DNA of 64,000 nucleotides from contig JAURZL010000016.1 of NCBI GenBank assembly GCA_030653365.1, positions 1 to 64,000 on the forward strand. The letters run 5' to 3'. This DNA comes from Anaerolineaceae bacterium. GTDB lineage: Bacteria > Chloroflexota > Anaerolineae > Anaerolineales > Anaerolineaceae. This document shows, in pieces, positions 52,851-61,816 of the stretch (positions within the stretch are counted from its first letter, which is position 1; each line of letters begins with the position of its first letter). The position numbers and the translations under genes are program-made. Under the pieces are notes generated by a model. The model had not been told where the DNA came from and made no database searches. It worked only from the letters and a program-made list of their open reading frames with translations.

Positions 52851-54413
52851 GTGATACAAGCAAAAAATAAGGAGAGTAAGTTAACCGAGGCTCGCCAGCG
52901 ATTACCGCTCAATATGATTTCCAATATAACCTGGTTTGTGTTGAACATAATTGTAGGCATATGGTATACACCTTACTTGATCGCTAACCTGGGTGTTGCT
53001 GTTTATGGTCTGGTTCCTTTGGTAAGTTCATTAACCAACTATTTGTCGTTAATAACGGATGGTTTCAACAGCGCAGCGAGTAGGTTTTTACAGATTGAAC
53101 TTGCTAAAGACGATACAAAAGCTGCGAATCGATTTTTTAACACTTCCGTTGCAGGTGCTTTGACCATTTTCGCGCTGATTATACCCATTGCAATCTTAGT
53201 ATCATCATTTGCATTGAAAATCTTTGACGTACCACTCGGTCATGAACAGGATGCGCAATGGCTCGTGCTGCTGACCATGCTTTCATTTGGACTCACTTTC
53301 TTTTCCAGTAGTTTTGCCATTTCTTCATTCGCAAATCACCGTTTTGATCTGCGTTTAGTTTTGAATATTGTGCGCCTGATTGCTCAAATGGGCTTGTTAG
53401 TAATATTATTTTCTGTGTTATCACCACAATTATGGCAAGTTGGAATTGGTATATTTATATCTGCATTATTCTATTTGTTAGGACATTATCTGCTTTGTCA
53501 AAGGTTAACTCCATTTCTTAAAATCAAATTAAAGATATTTGATTTTGCTAGTTTGGTTCAGATGTTGAAATTCAGCGGGTGGGTACTGGTTAATCAGTCA
53601 GGTGCACTACTTTTTCTGAGTATAGATCTGATTGTTGCCAATCTTGTTTTTGGTGCAACTGTTGCCGGGCGTTATGGCGCTGTATTAATATTTTCCGCTC
53701 TCCTTCGGTCGCTGGTAGGTACGATCAGCGCTGTTTTTGATCCCATCGTATTCACGTTGTTTGGCCAGAATAATTATTCAGGTTTGGCCCGTTTTAGCAA
53801 AATGACTATTAAATTCATGGGACTATTTGTTGCTTTACCAATCGGATTAATTGGTGGGTTAGCAAAACCGATTTTAATTGTGTGGTTAGGGCCTGAATAC
53901 AGTGATTTATCCTGGCTTGTTGTGGTGTTAGTAAGTCATTTATGCATTAATCTCGCAGTTTTACCGCTTTTTCCAGTCCAGGTTTCCACAAATCATGTTC
54001 GTGTTCCAGGATTAATGACATTATTTGCAGGGCTTACAAATGCTGCCCTGGCTGTTGCGCTCGCTTTGTGGAGCGGCTGGGGATACATCAGCATTGCTAT
54101 TTCAGGAGCAATTGTACTTACCGCAAAAAATGGGATCTTCACTCCTTTATATAATGCTCGAATTTTGCATCTACCTTGGTGGACATTTGTCAGCAGTATT
54201 GCTGCAAGTGTTCTGGCATGGTTCGGCGTTTTTCTTGTCAGTTTTTGGGTATCAAAGAACTTTGTTCTCACCAACCTGCTTCAAATTTCTTTGGCAGGCG
54301 CGGTCATAGGAGGACTTTACCTCTTAGTTGTATTTGTGATTGGTCTGTCAGCTTACGAGAGAAACTTCATTAAAGAAGAAATTCACAAAAGATTTGGGAG
54401 GTACAGATTTTAA
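52851..54413 (+). CDS. Oligosaccharide flippase (Wzx-like)
   Basis: 520 residues, about 14 membrane helices, MOP exporter superfamily. 'LPLNMISNITWFVLNIIVGIWYTPYLIANLGVAVYGLVPLV' at the start and 'DGFNSAASRFLQIELA' are typical of the polysaccharide transporter branch. It moves undecaprenyl-linked repeat units to the outer face. GTG start. The last codons GGG AGG may also serve as ribosome-binding site for the next gene. Confidence 0.88.
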   Translation: MIQAKNKESKLTEARQRLPLNMISNITWFVLNIIVGIWYTPYLIANLGVAVYGLVPLVSSLTNYLSLITDGFNSAASRFLQIELAKDDTKAANRFFNTSVAGALTIFALIIPIAILVSSFALKIFDVPLGHEQDAQWLVLLTMLSFGLTFFSSSFAISSFANHRFDLRLVLNIVRLIAQMGLLVILFSVLSPQLWQVGIGIFISALFYLLGHYLLCQRLTPFLKIKLKIFDFASLVQMLKFSGWVLVNQSGALLFLSIDLIVANLVFGATVAGRYGAVLIFSALLRSLVGTISAVFDPIVFTLFGQNNYSGLARFSKMTIKFMGLFVALPIGLIGGLAKPILIVWLGPEYSDLSWLVVVLVSHLCINLAVLPLFPVQVSTNHVRVPGLMTLFAGLTNAALAVALALWSGWGYISIAISGAIVLTAKNGIFTPLYNARILHLPWWTFVSSIAASVLAWFGVFLVSFWVSKNFVLTNLLQISLAGAVIGGLYLLVVFVIGLSAYERNFIKEEIHKRFGRYRF

Positions 54414-54562
54414 AGCCTAAAAATTTTTTCAAATCTCCAAGTAAATATGGACGAAATAATGCGTCTCTTCGATATTTCTTTTCCTGGCCATATCGAAAAA
54501 GTAAAAAGTTTGCTGTTCAAGTAAGAGGATTAGCTATTCATATCATCGACTCAGGATATGAT

Positions 54563-55501
54563 TTGGTCCGTTATATTCGCTATTCCAGTTCAGTGTATTA
54601 TTCACCTCACGACCTCAAAAGACTAGAAGCAGCGTTGTTCTTTTATTACCATAAAATTGAGAAAGCTCTATCTCTTCCAATTGTGAAACCATTGTTCGGT
54701 TTAGGTTATATTGAGAATACTTTAAAGTTAGTAGAGCAATGGGTGCAATTGACTGGTGATTATGATGCAGTTGTGTTTCGTGGTGCGTATTCAGCTTTGG
54801 TTAGTTACAAAAGCCATGTCGGTCAGTCACTCCAGAAGTCAAACCCTAAGATATATGAACGCCTTGAACAACTTATTTTCGAATACGAACGACCAGACAT
54901 TGATCTCAACCTGGGTGGCACTTTGGAGATCCACAATGAAAATTTGACAACAAACAATCGAATTCAAAAATTTGAGGAGCTAATTAGACAAAGACACAGT
55001 GTACGCGTTTTTACTGAAAAACACATTCCAGATGAAGAAATCTATAATGCGGTTAAATTAGCACAGCACACTCCTTCTGTCTGCAACCGTCAGTGTTGGC
55101 ACGTCCATGTTTTTACTTCCGATAAAGACAAAACTAAAATCCTTCAGCATCAAAATGGGAATCGAGGTTTTGGACATCTGGCAGACCGCGTACTTTTAAT
55201 CACAGCAGATCTGAAATGTTTCTTCACCAGTGGTGAGCGTCAACAGCCATCAATCGATGCAGGTATGTTTGCTATGTCATTGATTCTTTCCTTTGAAGCT
55301 ATGGGAATTGCCTCATGTTGTTTGAACTTAAATTTGAACGCTGGAAAAGAAAGCGCTTTTCGCAAAACCGCATTACTATCAAAATGGGAAAAACCTATTA
55401 TGCTAATTGTAATTGGGTACCCACCGAAGAGTCTGAAAGTAGCGGTTTCAGCTAGAAAATCGATAGAGTCTCTGTTAAGCTTCCGTGATTTAAATAATTA
55501 A
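54563..55501 (+). CDS. Nitroreductase-like protein of the polysaccharide cluster
   Basis: 312 residues from a TTG at 54563, but the frame stays open and protein-like upstream ('KYGRNNASLRYFFSWPYRKSKK' less two residues) to about 54407 with no NTG codon. An ATT at 54407 stands five bases after GGGAGG, so the true product may be about 364 residues with a rare start. Residues after ~135 form a nitroreductase fold ('RQRHSVRVFTEKHIPDEE', 'AQHTPSVCNRQCWHVHVFT', 'DAGMFAMSLILSFEAMGIASC'). Such proteins in polysaccharide clusters are known but their reaction is not. Flavin-dependent reduction is likely. Confidence 0.75.
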   Translation: MVRYIRYSSSVYYSPHDLKRLEAALFFYYHKIEKALSLPIVKPLFGLGYIENTLKLVEQWVQLTGDYDAVVFRGAYSALVSYKSHVGQSLQKSNPKIYERLEQLIFEYERPDIDLNLGGTLEIHNENLTTNNRIQKFEELIRQRHSVRVFTEKHIPDEEIYNAVKLAQHTPSVCNRQCWHVHVFTSDKDKTKILQHQNGNRGFGHLADRVLLITADLKCFFTSGERQQPSIDAGMFAMSLILSFEAMGIASCCLNLNLNAGKESAFRKTALLSKWEKPIMLIVIGYPPKSLKVAVSARKSIESLLSFRDLNN

Positions 55502-55538
55502 TTCTAAATTCATGAAGTAGTCAGGAAAGAATATCTTT

Positions 55539-56801
55539 ATGAAAGCACATACAATAGTTTTAGCAGGAAATGGTTCGTATTCCAATCGGGGTTGTGAGGC
55601 CATTCTACGCGGCACAACAACGCTGTTACGCAGTCAATTAGGTGAGTGTCGTTTTATTTCTAACTATTTTCCAACTCCTGGAAGTCATGATGAGGAAAAT
55701 GAAATTGATCCTTTGATCATTCATCGCCCATTTCCTCTCCTTAAAAAATACAGCCTAGCATGGTTTGAAGAGCAAATCACTCGTAAAGTATTTCAAAAAC
55801 CCTATGACTTTATCCGAGTAACTCGGACGTTTCGTCACTCTTTGCGTGATGCAGATGCTGTATTAATGTTGGGTGGAGACAATTTTAGCCTTGATTATCC
55901 AAACAGCGACGTACATTTCGGACTCTGCAGACTTGCAATTGAGGCAGATGTACCTGTGGTTATTTGGGGTGCTTCAATAGGACCTTTTGACAACAACCCA
56001 CCTTATGAGCAATGGGCAGTCAAAGAACTTAGCAAAGTTAACCTTATCTGCGCCCGCGAAACCGCTACTTTGCAATACCTGGCTGGTAATGGGATAACAA
56101 AAAATGTAATTCTTTCAGCTGATCCAGCTTTTTTTCTTCAGCCATCCTCATTGGAATTACCAACCAATATTGAAAAAGCCCTAGTAGATGGGTGCATTGG
56201 ATTAAACCTTTCTCCTCTCCTTAACAGATTTATGAAGATCTCAGGTATCCATTCAAACCTTTCAGCTTGGATTAAGGTTGCATCAGAGATCGTAAGTAGC
56301 CTCCTGAGTCATTTATCGCTGCCAATACTGTTGGTTCCCCATGTTACCTCAGAGGTAGGTTATATAAGCCGAGACGATTATTTGTTTCTATATCAGGTAG
56401 CAAAGATGCTAAATGAACCAGAACGCATTTTTATCTTGAACCCAAACTTGAATTCTTCTCAAACGAAATGGGTAATAAGCCAGGTGCGCGTTTTTGCTGG
56501 AGCTAGAACACATTCAACTTTAGCAGCTATTTCTACTTGTGTTCCGACAATCTGTATTGGTTACAGTATGAAAGCCAGGGGAATTGCAAAAGATGTATAT
56601 GGACACCTCGATTGGTTGATCTCAGGGCAGGATTTGGTTAATGATCCTGATGCGTTGCAAGATCGTCTTGACAAACTTCTTTCACAAGAAGACGAAATCC
56701 GATTACAACTTCGTCAAATAAATCCAGTTATGTTACAGCGTGCCAGGACTGCTGCCCATAAAGTTGCCAATATCATCGAAGATTGTGGTGTTGATGAATA
56801 A
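55539..56801 (+). CDS. Polysaccharide pyruvyl transferase family protein
   Basis: 420 residues. 'VLAGNGSYSNRGCEAILRGT' at the start, 'DADAVLMLGGDNFSLDYPN' (about 107-125), 'VVIWGASIGPF', 'ICARETATLQYL' and the late 'FAGARTHSTLAAISTCVPTICIGYSMKARG' match the WcaK/CsaB family, which adds ketal pyruvate or a related group to sugars. The acceptor cannot be predicted. AGGAAAG lies before the ATG. The next gene starts within its last codons. Confidence 0.88.
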   Translation: MKAHTIVLAGNGSYSNRGCEAILRGTTTLLRSQLGECRFISNYFPTPGSHDEENEIDPLIIHRPFPLLKKYSLAWFEEQITRKVFQKPYDFIRVTRTFRHSLRDADAVLMLGGDNFSLDYPNSDVHFGLCRLAIEADVPVVIWGASIGPFDNNPPYEQWAVKELSKVNLICARETATLQYLAGNGITKNVILSADPAFFLQPSSLELPTNIEKALVDGCIGLNLSPLLNRFMKISGIHSNLSAWIKVASEIVSSLLSHLSLPILLVPHVTSEVGYISRDDYLFLYQVAKMLNEPERIFILNPNLNSSQTKWVISQVRVFAGARTHSTLAAISTCVPTICIGYSMKARGIAKDVYGHLDWLISGQDLVNDPDALQDRLDKLLSQEDEIRLQLRQINPVMLQRARTAAHKVANIIEDCGVDE

Positions 56802-57861
56802 TAAAGTTTATTTGCAAAAGAAATCATCACTAAATCTATCAGTAGTAATTATCACTCACAATGAAGCACAAAACATCTCACGTACTATCGAATCAGTTCT
56901 TAATGCAGTAGAGAATTACCCAAATACGGAAATAATAATGGTTGATTCTGCATCAAGCGACGAGACAGTAGAAATCGCTAAGGGATATCCAATTAATATT
57001 TTGCGCCTAAAACCATCATGGTTTTTATCAGCAGCGTCAGGCCGGCATATTGGAACGATACATTCAAAAGGAGATTTGATTTTCTTTCTAGATGGTGATA
57101 TGGAATTGGATCCTTATTGGCTGAATAATGCAATCCCATTTGCCCAAGAACATCCTCAAGTAGCTGCCATTGGAGGTTATCGGCGTGATGTTCATATGAA
57201 AAATGGACGAATTATAAATGAAGTAGACTGGGGAAAAAACTCTCAAGGTTGCGTGCTGGAGGTAAAGTATGTTGGTGGTGCAATGCTTTGTCGACGTTCA
57301 GCAATACATCAAGTGGGTGGTTTCCAGCCTTTTTTGAAAAGCGAAGAAGAAGTTGATCTTTGTATGCGATTACGTTTCTCAGATTTTAAAATAGTAAATC
57401 TTCCGCATCTAGTTTGCCGTCATTATTGTATTCCTGTAGATTCTTTAGAAGGAAATCTTCGACGTTTCAAGTTAAATTTATGGTTTGGTTATGGACAAGT
57501 AACTCGTTATTACCTGGGAACCCCCATGCTCTGGAATTACGTAAATGAGAGAGGAACATTTATTGCCCCACTTATTTTTTTATCCCTATTGATAATAATT
57601 GTAATAATTTCGTTAGTTTCCAATAATTACACGCTTATTGGTATCTGGATATTCATTTGTGTTGTCACTCTTATAAGTTTTGCGATCAAAAAACACAGCT
57701 TTAGGAAAGCATTGGTGAGTTGTTTAACCCGAATATTGGTTACATTTGGTGCAATCCGTGGTTTTATGATGGTTCCAAAATTGAAGCAGGATTATCCGAT
57801 TGACCCTGACTTTATTAAAATAGTTGATCTTAGTGAAAACCATGAAATTGATGATCTTTAG
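56794..57861 (+). CDS. Family 2 glycosyltransferase with C-terminal membrane segments
   Basis: 355 residues from the ATG at 56794, which overlaps the pyruvyl transferase end by eight bases; a longer frame from 56740 would lie fully inside that gene. GT-A domain: 'LSVVIITHNEAQNISRTIESVL', 'IIMVDSASSDETVEIA', 'LIFFLDGDMELDPYWL' (DxD-type), 'GGAMLCRRSAIHQVGGF' and 'KSEEEVDLCMRLRF'. Two or three membrane helices at about 255-320. Adds a sugar to the lipid-linked unit in the cytosol. Confidence 0.88.
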   Translation: MNNKVYLQKKSSLNLSVVIITHNEAQNISRTIESVLNAVENYPNTEIIMVDSASSDETVEIAKGYPINILRLKPSWFLSAASGRHIGTIHSKGDLIFFLDGDMELDPYWLNNAIPFAQEHPQVAAIGGYRRDVHMKNGRIINEVDWGKNSQGCVLEVKYVGGAMLCRRSAIHQVGGFQPFLKSEEEVDLCMRLRFSDFKIVNLPHLVCRHYCIPVDSLEGNLRRFKLNLWFGYGQVTRYYLGTPMLWNYVNERGTFIAPLIFLSLLIIIVIISLVSNNYTLIGIWIFICVVTLISFAIKKHSFRKALVSCLTRILVTFGAIRGFMMVPKLKQDYPIDPDFIKIVDLSENHEIDDL

Positions 57862-57872
57862 TGTGAAGCAGT

Positions 57873-57954
57873 CATCAAGATTATTAATGAATATCATTAA
57901 TTATTTTGAATTCAAATTTAGGTTGAGCTTACCTAAATCATAATAATCTTGATG
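57873..57954. repeat. Branched inverted-repeat element
   Basis: CATCAAGATTATTA (57873-57886) and its exact reverse complement (57941-57954) enclose three small hairpins: AATGA-ATA-TCATT, the palindrome TTTGAATTCAAA, and TTTAGGT ... ACCTAAA. The whole could fold as a four-branched structure in RNA or a cruciform in DNA. It lies 12 bases beyond a stop codon and may act as a transcript end, though no T-run follows. Confidence 0.6.
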
Positions 57955-58115
57955 TCTAGTTTAGATACTCAACAAACAAGGTAACTTTTCTTTGAGGTTG
58001 AGAAAAATGATATAATTGATTTAAGGAAAATTACAAAGGAAATTATTTGTTATCAACCTTTGTTTTTTGTCACTAAAAGCTTAATCGAGCGTTTACTTGG
58101 CTAGAATCTAAGACA

Positions 58116-60497
58116 ATGAAAGTATTTAAAATCTATCATTTATTAATCTTCATGCTTAGTTTTGCTTTTCTTGCAAATGTTGGCCAAGTTGATTCAGTCG
58201 AATCTGCAAGTTTTCCTAATGGAGGTTTTGAGACCTTCCCGAGCGGAGGATTAAATGATTGGACTTGGCCTTCATCTTACTGGACTTGGGATGGAAGTAT
58301 TGCTCACAGTGGTACAAGATCAGCTCGAGTTTCTCGAAATTCAGGGTTAGATACAGCCAGTTTATGGTCTGCATATGTACCTATTCTACCTTCTAATGAG
58401 TATTCATTAATCTATTGGCTTCGTACCGCCAACGCTACCTGGTATCCACGGGTAGTGTTGTGGCAATATGACATTAATAAAAATTTCATTGGTACATATC
58501 TGGTTGCATATGCTAACATTGGTAATGGGAATAATGATTGGAAAGCAGTCAATTACCTTTTTCAGACGAGGCCGGATGCTGCCTATCTCCGGCTGCGGAT
58601 TTATTTAGACATAGATACGTCCGGAACATTTTGGTTTGATGACTTTAGTCTCAATGATGGTGGACCTGCACTTTTTCCATTTCAGACAGGTTTTCCTGTG
58701 TTGGCAACTGGTGCGGTCTGGCTTTCCTCTCCAACAGTTGCAGACATTAATCAGGATGGAAATAATGAATTACTAATTGGGGCAGGAAATGCAGTTAATG
58801 TTTGGACTAAGTTGGGTATTCCAATTTCAAGTTATAGAATCTCTTCCAGCGATAGATATATCCTTGCTCAGATTGCCATTGCTGATCTGGACAAAGACAA
58901 CCGTATGGAGATTGTTGCTGGTACACGGGCTCTCGAATTAGAAGGGCAATGCCGTGTCTTCGCCTGGAATGACGATGGTAGCCTCATGAGTGGTTGGCCG
59001 AAAAGTGTCGACTGGAATCCGCAATATTCGAATAGCAATTGTTGGATAACCTCTGTTGTTCTGGCAGATATCGATGGTGATAATGATCTGGAAATCGTGG
59101 CGAGTACTACAAATAATGGGGCAGCATATCCAACCTTACCTTTAGATACGCCGAATTTATATGCCTGGCATACAGATGGGTCACTGGTCTCTGGTTGGCC
59201 AAATCAACAGACGACGGCGGGAATTTATGGTGCAGTGGCGGTGGGGGATTTGCTTGGAGATGGAAAAGCCAACGTTGTTGTCGGCCGTGATTATCTCTAT
59301 CTAAACGCTTATGCATCGAATGGCATTTCTTTGCCGGGTTGGCCAATCCGTACTTTTGTAAACCGTAATGATGGGGACTATAATACAGAACAAAGAATTG
59401 AGTTTAGCGTTAATGCTCCGATCATCGCTGACTTAGATGGTGATGGCAATATGGAAATCATTGTAGCAGGCCATGTGAAAGGTCCAGGTAATGTCGATGT
59501 CAAGCTTAACAGTGCTCTGCTTGTTTTGGAACCAGATGGGATACGTCGTTCGGGATGGGAATCTGCCGCCCTGGGTAATGGTATTTTAGAACAGGTGGAT
59601 CTACCCTGGCAAGCCCCAGCTGTGGCTGATCTCAACCACGACGGCGACCTTGAGATTATAATAGCAACTGAAGATGGTTGGATCAGGGCTTATCAAGCAG
59701 ACAAATCAATAATTTGGGCGTTTAATTACACACAAGGTTCCAAGATATTTGCCACAGATCCCGTCGTTGGTGATATCGATGGAGATGGTGAATACGAAAT
59801 ATTGTTTGGTACGTATGTTCCAGAAATATTATCAAGTGATAAAGATGGACCTGTTAGACTTTGGGCTTTGAAATCAAATGGCTCGGTGATGCATGGCTTT
59901 CCTTTAATAGTACCCACCCCAGGAATGCGAGCAGCACCTACTTTGGCTGACCTGGATGGTGATGGTGATTTAGAAATTCTGGCTGCCACACGCAGCGGTC
60001 AGGTCTTTGTTTGGGATACCTCTACGTTATATGATCCTACAAGAATGCCATGGCCGATAGGTCGCCATGATTTACACCGAACAGCAACCTATAAAATTAT
60101 GAATCCACTGGAAGCTTCCCAAAAATCCGTGTCTCAGCGTTATGTTAATTTGAACGATGTTGTGACTTTTACCATCTCTTTGGTGAATAAATCTCTATCC
60201 AGTGAAACAGTTATTATGATAGATACAATCCCGAACGGGATTACCTATGTTTCTAATTCTTTAATTGTAAGTCCAAGTGGGGGGGCGACGATTACAGGCA
60301 ATGTCATAAATTGGAACGGAACTATCCCGGGCTCGTCAACAGTGGAGATTATCTATAAAGGCAAGGTATCTGCCGAGGTTCCTAAAGTTATAACCAATTC
60401 AGCGAAAATTAACGAGGGTACCAATATAGCGATAGTGAGATCAGCAACAATATACGCAAATTTCATATCCATTTTTTTGCCTTTATTAAGTCGGTAA
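58116..60497 (+). CDS. Secreted VCBS/FG-GAP repeat protein with DUF11-like domain
   Basis: 793 residues. Signal peptide about 1-30. A carbohydrate-binding-like jelly roll (about 33-185, 'NGGFETFPSGGLNDW', 'FWFDDFSLNDGG') precedes a beta-propeller of FG-GAP/VCBS repeats with calcium-type loops such as DINQDGNNELLIG, DIDGDNDLEIVA, DLDGDGNMEIIVA and DLDGDGDLEILAA (about 200-660). A DUF11-like domain ('VTFTISLVNKSLSSETVIM') ends the protein, with the tail SIFLPLLSR. Likely a surface or matrix protein exported with the polysaccharide. 254 bases from the preceding gene, so it may have its own promoter. Confidence 0.85.
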   Translation: MKVFKIYHLLIFMLSFAFLANVGQVDSVESASFPNGGFETFPSGGLNDWTWPSSYWTWDGSIAHSGTRSARVSRNSGLDTASLWSAYVPILPSNEYSLIYWLRTANATWYPRVVLWQYDINKNFIGTYLVAYANIGNGNNDWKAVNYLFQTRPDAAYLRLRIYLDIDTSGTFWFDDFSLNDGGPALFPFQTGFPVLATGAVWLSSPTVADINQDGNNELLIGAGNAVNVWTKLGIPISSYRISSSDRYILAQIAIADLDKDNRMEIVAGTRALELEGQCRVFAWNDDGSLMSGWPKSVDWNPQYSNSNCWITSVVLADIDGDNDLEIVASTTNNGAAYPTLPLDTPNLYAWHTDGSLVSGWPNQQTTAGIYGAVAVGDLLGDGKANVVVGRDYLYLNAYASNGISLPGWPIRTFVNRNDGDYNTEQRIEFSVNAPIIADLDGDGNMEIIVAGHVKGPGNVDVKLNSALLVLEPDGIRRSGWESAALGNGILEQVDLPWQAPAVADLNHDGDLEIIIATEDGWIRAYQADKSIIWAFNYTQGSKIFATDPVVGDIDGDGEYEILFGTYVPEILSSDKDGPVRLWALKSNGSVMHGFPLIVPTPGMRAAPTLADLDGDGDLEILAATRSGQVFVWDTSTLYDPTRMPWPIGRHDLHRTATYKIMNPLEASQKSVSQRYVNLNDVVTFTISLVNKSLSSETVIMIDTIPNGITYVSNSLIVSPSGGATITGNVINWNGTIPGSSTVEIIYKGKVSAEVPKVITNSAKINEGTNIAIVRSATIYANFISIFLPLLSR

Positions 60498-60525
60498 TTG
60501 AATTTGCCATCATGGTTTAACATAT

Positions 60526-61764
60526 ATGTCGACTCAACTCAAGATAGCTTACTATTTACCTCGATTTCCTAGACTAACAGAGACTTTTATCCTCAGGGAA
60601 ATGCTTGCTTTAATGGAGAAAGGTCATGAGGTGCAGGTATTTTCACTATTTCCTCCTAAACCTTCACCCATTATGCATAATCAAGTATATAAGATCATGT
60701 CATTTGTCCATTATTGTCCATTCTTATTTTCATTTAAATTGGTCAAGGCCCAATTTTATTTTTTATTACGGTCTCCTTTAAGATATTTGCGCGCCTTAAT
60801 GCATGCGGTCAGTCTTACATGGATGGAACCTTTAACCTTGATGCGTGTAATAATTCTGTTTCCAAAATCAGTTTTCTTTGCAAAACAAGTTAGAGATATG
60901 AAGATAGATCATATCCATGCACATTTTGTGTGGGTTAATGGTATAGCTGCACAAATTGCAGCTGATTTAATTGATATTACTTACAGCATTCACGCCCACG
61001 CATGGGATATTTTCCAACGCAAACCAGAATGCGTTAGACGTCAGATTGAACTGGCGAATGTAATTGTGACTATTTCTGATTACCATCGTAATTATCTCGC
61101 TACATTATGCCCTACTTATTCCATAGAAAAAATTCATGTAGTTCATTGCGGTTTAAACACCAAGGAATTTACTTCAACGCATATACCTGTAAACGATAAT
61201 TTAATTCGAATTGTCTCTGTAGGCAGTTTAATAGAAAAAAAAGGACATGAATATTTAATACATGCATGTGGTCACTTGTTAAGAAAAAAATATAAATTTC
61301 ATTGTTCAATAGTTGGTAGTGGCCCTCTGTATGAACAGCTTCAGGCTTGTATCAACGGCCTTGGTTTGCATGAATGTGTAACTTTGCTTGGTTCATTGAA
61401 ACAAAATGAAATTCTAGATCTATATAGACAAAGTGACATAAGTGTATTAGCTTGCGTGGAAGCTAAAAGTGGCGATAAGGATGGAATTCCAGTTGCATTA
61501 ATGGAAGCCATGGCTATGCAAGTTCCTGTTATATCAACACCTGTTGCAGGTATTCCCGAATTAATTGATAGTGAAGAAAATGGATTGTTGGTACCAGAAC
61601 ATGATGTAACTGCACTGGCAATCGCGATGGAAAGATTGATTAATGATTTAGAATTGCGAAATAAACTAGGATTAAAGGCTAGGAAAACCATAATAGCCAG
61701 ATTTGATATTCATCAGACATCTGACTTACTAGTTGGAATATTTCAAGAAATATGTCAGGATTAA
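60526..61764 (+). CDS. Family 4 glycosyltransferase
   Basis: 412 residues, GT-B fold. N-terminal domain 'IAYYLPRFPRLTETFILREMLALMEKGHEV', 'DHIHAHFVWVNGIAAQIA', 'SIHAHAWDIF'. C-terminal nucleotide-sugar site 'VSVGSLIEKKGHEYLIHA', 'GSGPLYEQLQ', and the EX7E-type 'ARSGDKDGIPVALMEAMAM'-like region at about 320-340. Cytosolic, retaining transferase of unknown donor and acceptor. 28 bases after the VCBS-repeat gene. Confidence 0.9.
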   Translation: MSTQLKIAYYLPRFPRLTETFILREMLALMEKGHEVQVFSLFPPKPSPIMHNQVYKIMSFVHYCPFLFSFKLVKAQFYFLLRSPLRYLRALMHAVSLTWMEPLTLMRVIILFPKSVFFAKQVRDMKIDHIHAHFVWVNGIAAQIAADLIDITYSIHAHAWDIFQRKPECVRRQIELANVIVTISDYHRNYLATLCPTYSIEKIHVVHCGLNTKEFTSTHIPVNDNLIRIVSVGSLIEKKGHEYLIHACGHLLRKKYKFHCSIVGSGPLYEQLQACINGLGLHECVTLLGSLKQNEILDLYRQSDISVLACVEAKSGDKDGIPVALMEAMAMQVPVISTPVAGIPELIDSEENGLLVPEHDVTALAIAMERLINDLELRNKLGLKARKTIIARFDIHQTSDLLVGIFQEICQD

Positions 61765-61816
61765 TAAATTTCTTTTGTGACAATGATTTTACCAAATACC
61801 ACTTAAGGATTGAAAA

